Below, in pieces: positions 24,624 to 32,938 of a DNA stretch of 64,000 nucleotides. The notes beneath the pieces were generated by a model that did no database searches, was not told where the DNA came from, and worked only from the letters and a program-made list of their open reading frames with translations. Origin of the DNA: Limosilactobacillus reuteri. GTDB taxonomy: Bacteria; Bacillota; Bacilli; Lactobacillales; Lactobacillaceae. Position 1 is the stretch's first letter. The number at the start of each line of letters is the position of its first letter. The position numbers and the translations under genes were made by a program. The stretch covers positions 1 through 64,000 of the forward strand of contig NZ_JAJGTZ010000040.1 of assembly GCF_020784725.1 (NCBI RefSeq), written 5' to 3'.

Positions 24624-25634
24624 ATGAAGCCAACAATTAAAGATATTGCTCAACGGGCCCATGTTTCAACGGCCACTGTTTCTCGCGTTTTATCCAAAAA
24701 GGCGAAATCCTACCGTCCCGAAACTGCGGCTAAGATTGAAGCAATCGCTAAAGAACTAGGATACAAGAAAAACCTTGCAGCAGCTGAATTAGCTGCCAAT
24801 AGCAGTATGTTAATCGCTGTTATCTTAAATAATACTCAAACAAATTTTTCAAATGATATCATCGCTGCTATTCAAGCAGAGACAGATAAAGCTGGTTACC
24901 AGATGTTTATTCTTTACGCCGGGAACCATAACGCCCGACTGCTTAATCAAGCAATTAGCGTTGCCCTCGAACGACACGTTGCCGGCATTCTGCTAGTCGC
25001 AACCTCCCTTGATGAACAAGCAGCCCGCACCTTACAAGAAAGCAATACCCCTTGTCGGTTAGTATCGGTCTATGACGAAGATGATCCCCGATATATTGGA
25101 TTTAAATTTACAAGTTCAAATAACGAGGAAATTGGTTATTCAGCCACTAGTTATTTAATTGAACGTGGACACTCACGGATTGGGTTAGCCGGCATTGATC
25201 ATTCTTCAACCGGAAAGCAACGACTTCACGGCTACCAACGGGCAATGACTGAACATGGATTAATCCTTCATATGGAATGGATTGAATATGGGGATTACAG
25301 TTTTGGTCCTCAACAAAATATGCTCAAAACATTAATAAATAAGAATCTTGACGCGGTCATCACAGCTAGTGATATGGTGGCCGTGGGAATGATCAGAGAG
25401 GCTCATTTACTGGGCCTTGATATTCCAAAAGACCTGTCATTTATTAGTATCGATGGAACCTTTCTCTGTGACATTACCATCCCAACTATTACAAGCGTAA
25501 CTCAGGACTTTTATCAAATGGGACTCATCGCGGTTAGGAGTCTATTGAAGGATGATGACTCACAATTTATTCCAGTTCATATCACACCGCGAAATAGCGT
25601 AAGACTCCTAGGCAAGAAATCATTAGGACATTAA
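24624..25634 (+). CDS. LacI-family regulator, probably of the adjacent sugar permease
   Basis: 336 residues, standard for LacI/GalR. The N-terminal helix-turn-helix reads IKDIAQRAHVSTATVSRVL, followed by the hinge helix region LAAAELAANSS. The periplasmic-binding-like effector domain follows, with GIDHSSTGKQRLHGY and the typical end SVRLLGKKS. It lies directly upstream of an alpha-glucoside-type permease whose promoter carries a LacI-type palindrome, so it probably represses that gene and perhaps the related permease at 59983. The effector sugar is unknown; maltose or a derivative is the best guess. Its own promoter overlaps a cre site. Confidence 0.9.
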   Translation: MKPTIKDIAQRAHVSTATVSRVLSKKAKSYRPETAAKIEAIAKELGYKKNLAAAELAANSSMLIAVILNNTQTNFSNDIIAAIQAETDKAGYQMFILYAGNHNARLLNQAISVALERHVAGILLVATSLDEQAARTLQESNTPCRLVSVYDEDDPRYIGFKFTSSNNEEIGYSATSYLIERGHSRIGLAGIDHSSTGKQRLHGYQRAMTEHGLILHMEWIEYGDYSFGPQQNMLKTLINKNLDAVITASDMVAVGMIREAHLLGLDIPKDLSFISIDGTFLCDITIPTITSVTQDFYQMGLIAVRSLLKDDDSQFIPVHITPRNSVRLLGKKSLGH

Positions 25635-25678
25635 AAAGTCGCGATCTTTTCATTGAAACAGATCACGACTTTTTTATT
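25633..25678 (+). terminator. Terminator of the LacI regulator gene
   Basis: AAAAAGTCGCGATC (25633-25646) pairs with GATCACGACTTTTT (25661-25674) with one mismatch; a T-rich tail follows. It separates the regulator from the permease. Confidence 0.88.
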
Positions 25679-25689
25679 CTTCTTTTTTT

Positions 25690-25745
25690 GCAAGCGGTTG
25701 CGCAAGAAGAATAAGTTTGTTATATTAATCATGTAAGAGCTTACA
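25690..25745 (+). promoter_or_regulatory. Promoter with LacI-type operator and cre-like site for the permease
   Basis: The near-palindrome GCAAGCGGTTGC (25690-25701) overlaps the -35 TTGCGC (25698-25703). After a 17-bp spacer comes TATATT (25721-25726), then the palindrome TGTAAGAGCTTACA (25732-25745), which resembles cre. The same plan is found before the permease gene starting at 59983. Confidence 0.75.
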
Positions 25746-25796
25746 TCAGCTCGAACTGCAATTATTTTATATATTTTTCGTTAGGAGTTGTTTTTC

Positions 25797-27170
25797 ATGA
25801 GTCAAGATGAGTCTGTGGTACTTAACCAAGACCAAGAAACTTCGACGAGTGGATTACCAATCTTACCAAAGAGTACTATCTGGATGATTAACTTTGGTTT
25901 CCTTGGTGTTCAAATCGCCTTTACGTTACAAGGTTCGCAAATGAGCCGGATTTTCCAAACAATTGGTGCGAATCCTAATAATTTAGGATGGTTCTTCTTA
26001 CTACCACCCCTTGCAGGATTGATCGTGCAACCAATCATTGGTTATTACTCTGACCGGACATGGGCGCCAAAACTTGGTGGCCGGCGTCTTCCCTACCTGT
26101 TAATCGGGATGGTCATTGCCGTTATCGTTATGATTTTACTACCTAATTCAGGAAGTTTTGGATTTGGATACGGTTCATTAGCAGCCCTCTGGTTTGGGGC
26201 TATTACCGTTGCCTTCCTTGATCTTTCATCAAATATGGCAATGCAGCCATTTAAGATGATGGTTGGTGACATGGTTAATGATGACCAAAAGAGTTATGCA
26301 TACGGGATTCAAAGTTTAATTTGTAATACCGGTGCCGTTTTAGCAGCCATTTTCCCATTTCTTTTAACGTGGTGGGGTGTATCAAATACTGCTAAAAAGG
26401 GTGTCGTTCCCCAATCAGTTGTAATTTCGTTCTACGTTGGAGCTGTTATTTTAGTCATCACCTGTCTCTTTACTATCTTCCGGGTTCACGAATATGATCC
26501 CGCAACTTATGCTCGTTACCATGGCATTTCAGAAGAAGATAATAAAAAAGGTGGAAACTGGTTCACTCTCTTAAAGCACGCTCCACGGGTATTTTGGAAT
26601 GTCGCATTAGTCCAATTCTTCTGCTGGTTCTCTTTCCAATACCTTTCAACTTATGCTGTTGGAGCCATCGCTAAGAATGTTTGGTTAACAACTGATGCTT
26701 CTTCAGCTGCCTACCAAGCTGCTGGTAACTGGTACGGTGTTATGACCGCTGTTCAATCAATTGCGGCAGTTGTATGGTCATATGTTCTGGCCAAAGTTCC
26801 TAATAACCGTCATAAAGCCGGCTATGCCTTCAGTCTTTTACTCGGAGCTATTGGATACACATCGATCTTCTTTATCCATTCACAAAACGCCCTTATCTTC
26901 TCCTTCGTTTTGATCGGAATTGCTTGGGCTTCAATGAACACCTACCCATTAACAATGGTTACAAATGCCTTGTCTGGTAAACACATGGGGACCTACCTTG
27001 GCCTATTCAACGGTTCAATCTGTGTACCCCAAATGGTTGCCTCCCTACTTAGTTTTGGTCTCTTCCCATTACTTGGTAGTTCCCAAGTCAACATGATGCT
27101 TGTTACTGGTATTTCTGCCCTCTTAGGTGCAATTTCAGTTCTCTTTATCAAGGAAACTTACCAAGCTTAA
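25797..27170 (+). CDS. MFS sugar permease, SLC45/GPH-like (maltose-type)
   Basis: 457 residues, about 12 membrane segments. The start is ATG 25797, 9 bases after GGAG; the TTG at 25788 touches the ribosome site and is unlikely. Hallmarks of SLC45-like sugar:H+ symporters are seen: SQMSRIFQTIGANPNNLGW, YSDRTWAPKLGGRRLPYLL (loop 2-3), MVGDMVNDDQKSYAYGIQ and FRVHEYDPATYARYHG in the central loop. It is very close to the permease at 58634-59983, which sits beside maltose phosphorylase, so alpha-glucosides such as maltose are the likely substrates. Placed after a LacI gene with its own operator. Confidence 0.9.
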   Translation: MSQDESVVLNQDQETSTSGLPILPKSTIWMINFGFLGVQIAFTLQGSQMSRIFQTIGANPNNLGWFFLLPPLAGLIVQPIIGYYSDRTWAPKLGGRRLPYLLIGMVIAVIVMILLPNSGSFGFGYGSLAALWFGAITVAFLDLSSNMAMQPFKMMVGDMVNDDQKSYAYGIQSLICNTGAVLAAIFPFLLTWWGVSNTAKKGVVPQSVVISFYVGAVILVITCLFTIFRVHEYDPATYARYHGISEEDNKKGGNWFTLLKHAPRVFWNVALVQFFCWFSFQYLSTYAVGAIAKNVWLTTDASSAAYQAAGNWYGVMTAVQSIAAVVWSYVLAKVPNNRHKAGYAFSLLLGAIGYTSIFFIHSQNALIFSFVLIGIAWASMNTYPLTMVTNALSGKHMGTYLGLFNGSICVPQMVASLLSFGLFPLLGSSQVNMMLVTGISALLGAISVLFIKETYQA

Positions 27171-27244
27171 TTATCAACCGCTCACTCCACCGGACTCATA
27201 GTTCTGTATACAGCGGTTCAACAATTTAATCACTTTTAAATTGA

Positions 27245-27290
27245 CTAGAGCAACTTGGACTTACGAATATGTCCAAGTTGCTCTAGTTTT
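27245..27290 (+). terminator. Terminator of the permease gene
   Basis: A perfect 16-bp stem (CTAGAGCAACTTGGAC at 27245-27260, complement 27271-27286) with a 10-base loop and a TTTT tail. The following 27291-27535 is AT-rich and shows no gene. Confidence 0.9.
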
Positions 27291-27535
27291 CCATTTTTAA
27301 GTGAGTAAGTTAGTAGCTTACTATATATCCTGCTAATATTCTTTTCAAGTACTAGCAAATTTATACGCGTCATGATATAATATCTAACTTTTCAAGTTAG
27401 TAACTTTGACTTTCTTCCACTGTTTCTAGGTACCCTATTTTCTCTTATTCATCAATACAATACTTTGCCTTAGATCACCCTTACAGCGGCTCCTCTTACT
27501 ACTACTTTCACATTCTAACTAATATCCATGCCAAG

Positions 27536-27670
27536 CGCAGTACAACAATAGGCCTCTAACGCTCGACAAAACCCGAACATTTGAGGCCTATTATTGTTTA
27601 AGGGGGGCTCCTAGAGGCAAGCTTCGCGTCGAAAAACGAAGTCACAAGTAACTTCTATCTCGCTCCCTTT
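27536..27670. repeat. Dispersed intergenic hairpin repeat, copy A
   Basis: An inverted repeat built on AATAGGCCTC (27547-27565) and GAGGCCTATT (27574-27592), followed by a segment at about 27609-27668 containing GCTTCGCGTCGAAAAACGAAG. The second segment is nearly identical at 49629-49688. No coding capacity. Function unknown; it could act as a terminator or a mobile non-coding repeat. Confidence 0.8.
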
Positions 27671-27710
27671 TATTTTAACTATTTTAGATTAAGGAGAGAT
27701 TTAATTAGTG

Positions 27711-29096
27711 TTATGCTTCTTTAACAGTTACCCCTTCATGGATTGCTTGCACTGCAAACGCCCCGATAAGAAGGGAGATTCCACCAAGCAAAAGCATCAT
27801 TGGTTGATTGTGACCAACAAGCGGAAAGAGGAAGAAGCTGCATAATGAAGCGATAATTTGTGGTACACAGATACCAACATTGAAGAGGCCAAGATAGGCC
27901 CCTTCATTTTTACCATTCAAAGATGAGGTAAGGAGGGTAAATGGAATTGTGTTGATACTAAAGTTACCAATTCCAAACATGATCATTGCAATAATCGAAG
28001 TAGTCTTAGTTGTTACAAAGGTCATCCAGATTAATCCTAAACCACCAACGATCATTCCAAATGTGTACCACTTCTTCCGTGAACCGGCCTTGGCATGGGC
28101 ATAAATCAATCCCCAAACAATACCAGCAATACTATAAACAGCAGTTAAAATCCCGTACCAGTTACCAGCAGCTTGATAGCCAGCAGAAGTTACATCAGAA
28201 GTATGCCAAATATTACGAGCACAAGTCCCAGTAGTATAAGTCCAAACATACATGATCGCAAACCAGCTAAATAATTGAACTAGGTTAATTTCCCAGAAAG
28301 CGCGAGGTGCAGTTTTGATCAATTTCCAAAGGCTGACTGACTTATTTTGCTCTTCTGGATCAATGTGGTGGTATTTTGCATATGTTTCTGGATCATATTC
28401 CTTAACATTGAAGACTGTCCATAATCCAGTGAACAGGAGAACCGCAGCAGCACAAAGGTATGACCAAATAACTGTATTTGGCACTACTCCTCGTTTAGCA
28501 GTATTAGACATCCCAAACATCGTAAAGATAAATGGTAAGATCGTTGCTAAAATCCCCCCACCATTGGAAAAGACTTGTTGCCATGACCAAGCAAAATTCT
28601 TCTGCTTGTTATTAACCATGTCACCAACAATCATCCGTGATGGCTGCATACAAATATTACTAAATAAGTCCATCAAACATACCGCCGTCGCAGCATAAAT
28701 CATCGCAGCCATTGAACCATAGCCGAAACCAAGGGAACCGGAGAATGGTAACATGATCAAAACTAATGCCGCAATCGGTGTCCCAAATAATAGGTAGGGC
28801 AACCGGCGACCAAAGCGATTCCAGGTTCGATCTGACATCTTCCCCATAATCGGTTGTACAATCATCCCCATTAATGGTGGAAAAATGAAGAAGAAACCTA
28901 GGTTGTTAGGATTTGCCCCAATCGTTTGACAAATCCGACTCATCTGAGAACTCTGCAGTGAGAAAGCCATGTTTATTCCCAGAAAAGCAAATGTAATCGC
29001 AAATAGCTCTTTTTTGGGCAAGTCTGGCATCCCTGTATCCAGATCAACCTGCTTCGTTTCAACTTTTTGTTTCGAATTCGAAAGTGATTTATCCAT
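27711..29096 (-). CDS. MFS sugar permease, SLC45/GPH-like, partner of the GH13 enzyme
   Basis: 461 residues, about 12 membrane segments. It shares the paralog signature SSQMSRICQTIGANPNNLG, SDRTWNRFGRRLPYLLFG, MIVGDMVNNKQKNFAWSW and VKEYDPETYAKYHHID with the two other permeases in the window but is clearly more diverged. It begins 17 bases after the stop of the alpha-glucosidase gene, so the two are one operon: uptake followed by cytosolic hydrolysis. Isomaltose, panose or related isomalto-oligosaccharides are the likely cargo (inferred from the enzyme). The ATG follows GGGGA by 9 bases. Confidence 0.88.
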   Translation of the reverse strand: MDKSLSNSKQKVETKQVDLDTGMPDLPKKELFAITFAFLGINMAFSLQSSQMSRICQTIGANPNNLGFFFIFPPLMGMIVQPIMGKMSDRTWNRFGRRLPYLLFGTPIAALVLIMLPFSGSLGFGYGSMAAMIYAATAVCLMDLFSNICMQPSRMIVGDMVNNKQKNFAWSWQQVFSNGGGILATILPFIFTMFGMSNTAKRGVVPNTVIWSYLCAAAVLLFTGLWTVFNVKEYDPETYAKYHHIDPEEQNKSVSLWKLIKTAPRAFWEINLVQLFSWFAIMYVWTYTTGTCARNIWHTSDVTSAGYQAAGNWYGILTAVYSIAGIVWGLIYAHAKAGSRKKWYTFGMIVGGLGLIWMTFVTTKTTSIIAMIMFGIGNFSINTIPFTLLTSSLNGKNEGAYLGLFNVGICVPQIIASLCSFFLFPLVGHNQPMMLLLGGISLLIGAFAVQAIHEGVTVKEA

Positions 29097-29113
29097 GATT
29101 ATTCATCCCCACT

Positions 29114-30796
29114 CTAGTATTGATAAACCTTAGCTTCGTATGGCCGGATAGTATCATTTTGATCATCCTCATAATTACTAATTAGTAACTTCGCATCAGC
29201 TGGCACATTATAATGGCGGTTAACAGTCTCATCAGTATAGTTCAAGATTATCAACAAAGTAGTGTCATCATCTTGGCGTGTATATGCAAAGACCTGTTCA
29301 TCATCTTCATTACCAGGAACTAACGCATACTTTCCATTAGTAATTACCGGCATTGTGTGTCGTAGTTCAATCAATTTTTGATAGTAATAGAAAATTGAAT
29401 TTTTATCAGCTAATGTGTTTTTGACATTAATCTGCTTGTAATTTGGATTAACTTTTTCCCATGGGGTATGGTCGGAAAAGCCTGCATACTCGCTGTCATC
29501 CCATTGCATTGGTGTCCGCGCATTATCACGTGAATGAATCGCAATATACTTCATCATCGTCTCGCCATCAAGCAAATGTTGGTCATCAACAAGTTGGTGG
29601 TAGGCATTAATCGATTCAAGGTCGACGTAATCTTCAAGCTTTGGGAAATAGGCATTAGTCATGCCAATTTCTTCCCCTTCATAAATGTATGGCGTTCCTT
29701 GCATCATATGGGTCATGGTTGCTAACATCTTGGCAGATTTAACTCGATAATCTTCGGCCTGGTCATTACCAAACCGTGATACAACCCGTGGCTGGTCATG
29801 GTTGTTCCAATAAAGGGAGTTCCAAGCCTTGCCATACAATTTTTCTTGCCACTTCGTTAAGTTTGCCCGCAAATCTTTAAGGCTTGTCTTGCGATCATCC
29901 CACTTACCAAGAACTGGATTAGGGTTACTATCAAGGCCCATGTGTTCAAATTGGAAAATCATATTTAATTCTTTATTATCAAGGCTGGCATACTTCTCGG
30001 CATCTTCCGGTGTAGCGCCCGGTGTTTCACCAACTGTCACCATCTTATGCTTACTCATAACATTCTTATTCATTTCTTGTAAGAATTCATGAATACGGTG
30101 ACCATTTGATACTAATGGTTCAACATTGGCGTATTTCTCATCTTCGTTCTTATTAGCATCTGGCAATCCATCCGGCTTAGAAATTAGGTTAATAACGTCC
30201 ATCCGAAAACCATCGACACCCTTGGCAGCCCACCAGTTCATCATGTCATAAACAGAGTGCCGAACTTTCGGATTTTCCCAATTTAAATCTGGTTGCTCTG
30301 GAGCAAAAAGATGGAGGTAATATTGGCCGGATTCATCATCATATTTCCAAGCAGCTCCAGAGAAATACGATCCCCAATTATTTGGCTCTTCACCATCCTT
30401 ACCGTCACGCCAAATATAATAATCACGGTATAGATTGTCTTTGCCCTTACGTGATTCTTTAAACCAGTCATGTTGATCAGAAGTATGGTTAACAACTAAG
30501 TCCATGACCAATTTCATTCCACGTTCATGAACGCCATCAATCAATTCTTGAAAATCATCCATGTTGCCAAGAGTTGGGTTAATTGCTTCATAGTTACTAA
30601 TATCATAACCATTATCAACTTGCGGAGATTCATAAATGGGGTTTAGCCAAATGACATCAACACCTAATTTTTTAATGTAATCAAGGCGCTCAATTATTCC
30701 ACGAAGGTCACCGACACCATCATGATTGGTATCTTGAAAACTTTTTGGATAAATTTGATAAACAACCGATTTATTCCACCAATGATTGTTTTCCAT
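29114..30796 (-). CDS. Alpha-glucosidase, GH13 oligo-1,6-glucosidase type
   Basis: 560 residues, the usual length for GH13 subfamily 31. The N-terminus WWNKSVVYQIYPKSFQDTN and the regions IWLNPIYESP and VMDLVVNHTSDQH are typical. The catalytic triad is visible: nucleophile D200 in GFRMDVINL, acid/base E257 in VGETPG, and D334 in NNHDQPR. The residue after the nucleophile is Val, which in this subfamily goes with alpha-1,6 linkages rather than maltose. No signal peptide, so it acts in the cytosol on imported sugars. It is first in an operon with a permease and has cre-like sites upstream. Glucan 1,6-alpha-glucosidase (DexB) is an alternative name. Confidence 0.92.
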   Translation of the reverse strand: MENNHWWNKSVVYQIYPKSFQDTNHDGVGDLRGIIERLDYIKKLGVDVIWLNPIYESPQVDNGYDISNYEAINPTLGNMDDFQELIDGVHERGMKLVMDLVVNHTSDQHDWFKESRKGKDNLYRDYYIWRDGKDGEEPNNWGSYFSGAAWKYDDESGQYYLHLFAPEQPDLNWENPKVRHSVYDMMNWWAAKGVDGFRMDVINLISKPDGLPDANKNEDEKYANVEPLVSNGHRIHEFLQEMNKNVMSKHKMVTVGETPGATPEDAEKYASLDNKELNMIFQFEHMGLDSNPNPVLGKWDDRKTSLKDLRANLTKWQEKLYGKAWNSLYWNNHDQPRVVSRFGNDQAEDYRVKSAKMLATMTHMMQGTPYIYEGEEIGMTNAYFPKLEDYVDLESINAYHQLVDDQHLLDGETMMKYIAIHSRDNARTPMQWDDSEYAGFSDHTPWEKVNPNYKQINVKNTLADKNSIFYYYQKLIELRHTMPVITNGKYALVPGNEDDEQVFAYTRQDDDTTLLIILNYTDETVNRHYNVPADAKLLISNYEDDQNDTIRPYEAKVYQY

Positions 30797-30848
30797 AAAA
30801 TAAAACCTCTCTCCATAAAACTACTATAATTCTCATTTAAATCATCAA

Positions 30849-30925
30849 TGTAAACGTTTACTTCGCTTCAATTAAATATTAACACCTACATTTTTAATTG
30901 CAAGCACTTTATGGAAACGATTACA
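30849..30925 (-). promoter_or_regulatory. Promoter region with two cre/LacI-type operators for the GH13 operon
   Basis: TGGAAACGATTACA (30912-30925) fits cre with one mismatch. TGTAAACGTTTACT (30849-30862) contains a perfect 12-bp palindrome. Between them, on the minus strand, TTGCAA, a 16-bp spacer and TAATAT form a plausible promoter. The two sites flank it, which suits repression by CcpA and/or a LacI regulator. Confidence 0.7.
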
Positions 30926-30936
30926 TTTTAGTAAAA

Positions 30937-30973
30937 AATAAAGCGCCAGGACAATCTCTCCTGACGCTTTATT
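30937..30973. terminator. Bidirectional terminator
   Basis: AATAAAGCGCCAGGA (30937-30951) pairs with TCCTGACGCTTTATT (30959-30973) with one mismatch. T-rich runs follow on both strands. It ends the minus-strand gene at 30980. Confidence 0.85.
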
Positions 30974-30979
30974 TTTTTA

Positions 30980-32827
30980 TTAACGTCTCCGCAAATGACG
31001 CAATGAATGACTCGACCGTGTTGGCTTTTGAAAACGACTATGTCGACGTGGTGGCCGTCGTCCCAGCATTGGTAATGATGCTGGACTTGTCTCCTCTTCA
31101 CTAACTTTAATTTCAACAGCAGGCTCAGGTGCGGCGGATTCTTCAGATAATGCCTGAGTCGATTCTGCTGGTGTTGCTTGCGGAGTGATGTCAAAGGAGA
31201 TTGATAATTCATCCCCACCAACTGCTGCACTGACCGCAGAAGCTTCCGCCTGATTTTCTTCTTGTTCAGCAGCAACAGTCGACTCTTCTTCATCATCTGA
31301 ATCAAATGAGATTATATAAGCTGATGAGTCAGATTCTTCTTCAACGGCTGTTTCATCGCCTGAAACTGCACTTTGCGCGAAATCTTCTTGGGGTTCAACT
31401 TGCTTTTCCTCATCAACATCATTAATCGGGATATCCTCCAACTTTTCTTTGATCGGTGTTTCCTCTTCTTCCCCTTGAGAACCAGAAAACTGTTCCTGAC
31501 TATCAGAAGCAATTGGAATATCCATTTCTTCGATGACCGATGATTCAAGAGGCTCTTCCACGTCGCCAAAATGGTCTTCTTGTTTCACGTCTTCTGTTGT
31601 ATTTACTACCTTCTCCCCTAACTTCTCTTTAGAAATGGCATGACCACTTGCGACCATCGAAGTTCCAGTGGCTGTTGCAGCCGTAGAATTACTCATATAA
31701 ACATTTTGCTGATCCATTCCAAACAAGCGAGCTCGCAAGCGTACCGTTCCATCAAGTTCAGCATTATATTGACCAATTACCCTAATAATATAGGAATCAT
31801 TAGTGTGATCGGCGCCAAAATTCAAACGCATCTTGTTATCAGCAAAGGACATTGTATAAGGTGTCTCGACAAGGTGATCGCCTTCCACTACCGGGAATCG
31901 ATTAGTAATATCCCGTAGTCGCTGAAGGTTTACCCCATATGATTGAGGTAATTTTAATCCCCGTGAATTACGATAAATCTCAATCCGCATTGTCGACGGT
32001 TTGACGATGGCATTAGATAATTCTTCCACTAGATCACTCGTATTAAAAACAATATAGGCATGATTAAGGTCTTTTTGTGGTGGATTAACATAGATAATGT
32101 CCTCAAAAAGCTGCTGATCCTTATCAAAATGCATCATCCGGCTAGAAATCCCGAGAAACATGTCGTTAGCAAGATCTGGATAGTCGATATCAATAGTAAA
32201 GTCTTTTCGATAATCATCAACACTTATAAAACATTTCAAGCCAAATTTGTTCTCTGGAGTTGTGAGGGGATCAATTGCCAGCTCTCCCTTTAATTCACCA
32301 ATTATTTGTCGATGCTCGGTTACATAATTCGTAAAAGTATAGACAAGTTCGTGCTTATCACGGTCATAAGCCCCCATCGCAATAACAGTCCCATTTTGAT
32401 CACTAAAATCAGGAATTGGCTTTTCAGGATGACCATTAGGCGTAACCATCAAATTTGGTGACAGCTGAACTGTAAATTGATCAGCTGGCCGGACATCTTT
32501 AGCAACTGTAAAACTAACATGCCACTTGACAGTATCTTCCCGGGTCGGATCGAGGAAAAAGTCTGATTGGGTATTAATTTTGACATTATGTAAAATATGA
32601 CCATCTTCATAAAATGACCCAAATGCAATTTGATCACGACTCAATTGCTTGTGGTCTTGGCTTAAAGTCTCTTCTACAGTATGGTATGCCGTTGCTGATT
32701 GTTGATTTTTATCAGGGATACTTTGTGCGATCGTCATTAGTATTTCGCATAAGTCAGCCTTAAAGAAACCAGCATGCAAATTAAGAAGTCCATAGTAAAA
32801 ATTCATTGCTTGATAATTATCCATCAT
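30980..32827 (-). CDS. Unrecognised 615-residue protein with acidic tail, linked to glycosyltransferases
   Basis: Not recognised. It begins MMDNYQAMNFYYGLLNLHAG and has no signal peptide or membrane segment. Residues 1 to about 395 look like a folded, beta-rich region (SDFFLDPTREDTVKWHVSF, FTVQLSPNLMVTPNG, RLNFGADHTNDSYIIRVIG). From about 396 to 580 it is strongly acidic and low in complexity (Glu, Asp, Ser). The last 30 residues switch to Arg/His/Pro-rich (GRRPPRRHSRF, RHLRRR). It lies 111 bases downstream of the GtfB-like gene in the same direction and ends at a terminator, so it probably belongs to that unit. A role as partner or regulator of surface-protein glycosylation is possible but unsupported by a domain match. 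Confidence 0.75.
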   Translation of the reverse strand: MMDNYQAMNFYYGLLNLHAGFFKADLCEILMTIAQSIPDKNQQSATAYHTVEETLSQDHKQLSRDQIAFGSFYEDGHILHNVKINTQSDFFLDPTREDTVKWHVSFTVAKDVRPADQFTVQLSPNLMVTPNGHPEKPIPDFSDQNGTVIAMGAYDRDKHELVYTFTNYVTEHRQIIGELKGELAIDPLTTPENKFGLKCFISVDDYRKDFTIDIDYPDLANDMFLGISSRMMHFDKDQQLFEDIIYVNPPQKDLNHAYIVFNTSDLVEELSNAIVKPSTMRIEIYRNSRGLKLPQSYGVNLQRLRDITNRFPVVEGDHLVETPYTMSFADNKMRLNFGADHTNDSYIIRVIGQYNAELDGTVRLRARLFGMDQQNVYMSNSTAATATGTSMVASGHAISKEKLGEKVVNTTEDVKQEDHFGDVEEPLESSVIEEMDIPIASDSQEQFSGSQGEEEETPIKEKLEDIPINDVDEEKQVEPQEDFAQSAVSGDETAVEEESDSSAYIISFDSDDEEESTVAAEQEENQAEASAVSAAVGGDELSISFDITPQATPAESTQALSEESAAPEPAVEIKVSEEETSPASLPMLGRRPPRRHSRFQKPTRSSHSLRHLRRR

Positions 32828-32938
32828 TCCGCCCTCATTTTCCGTCTTTAAATTATCAATAGATAACGACCAAAGGCTTCAAAAAAATTTGATTATTTTC
32901 TGCTTTTCGTCTTCTGAATATATTATAACCAATTTTAA

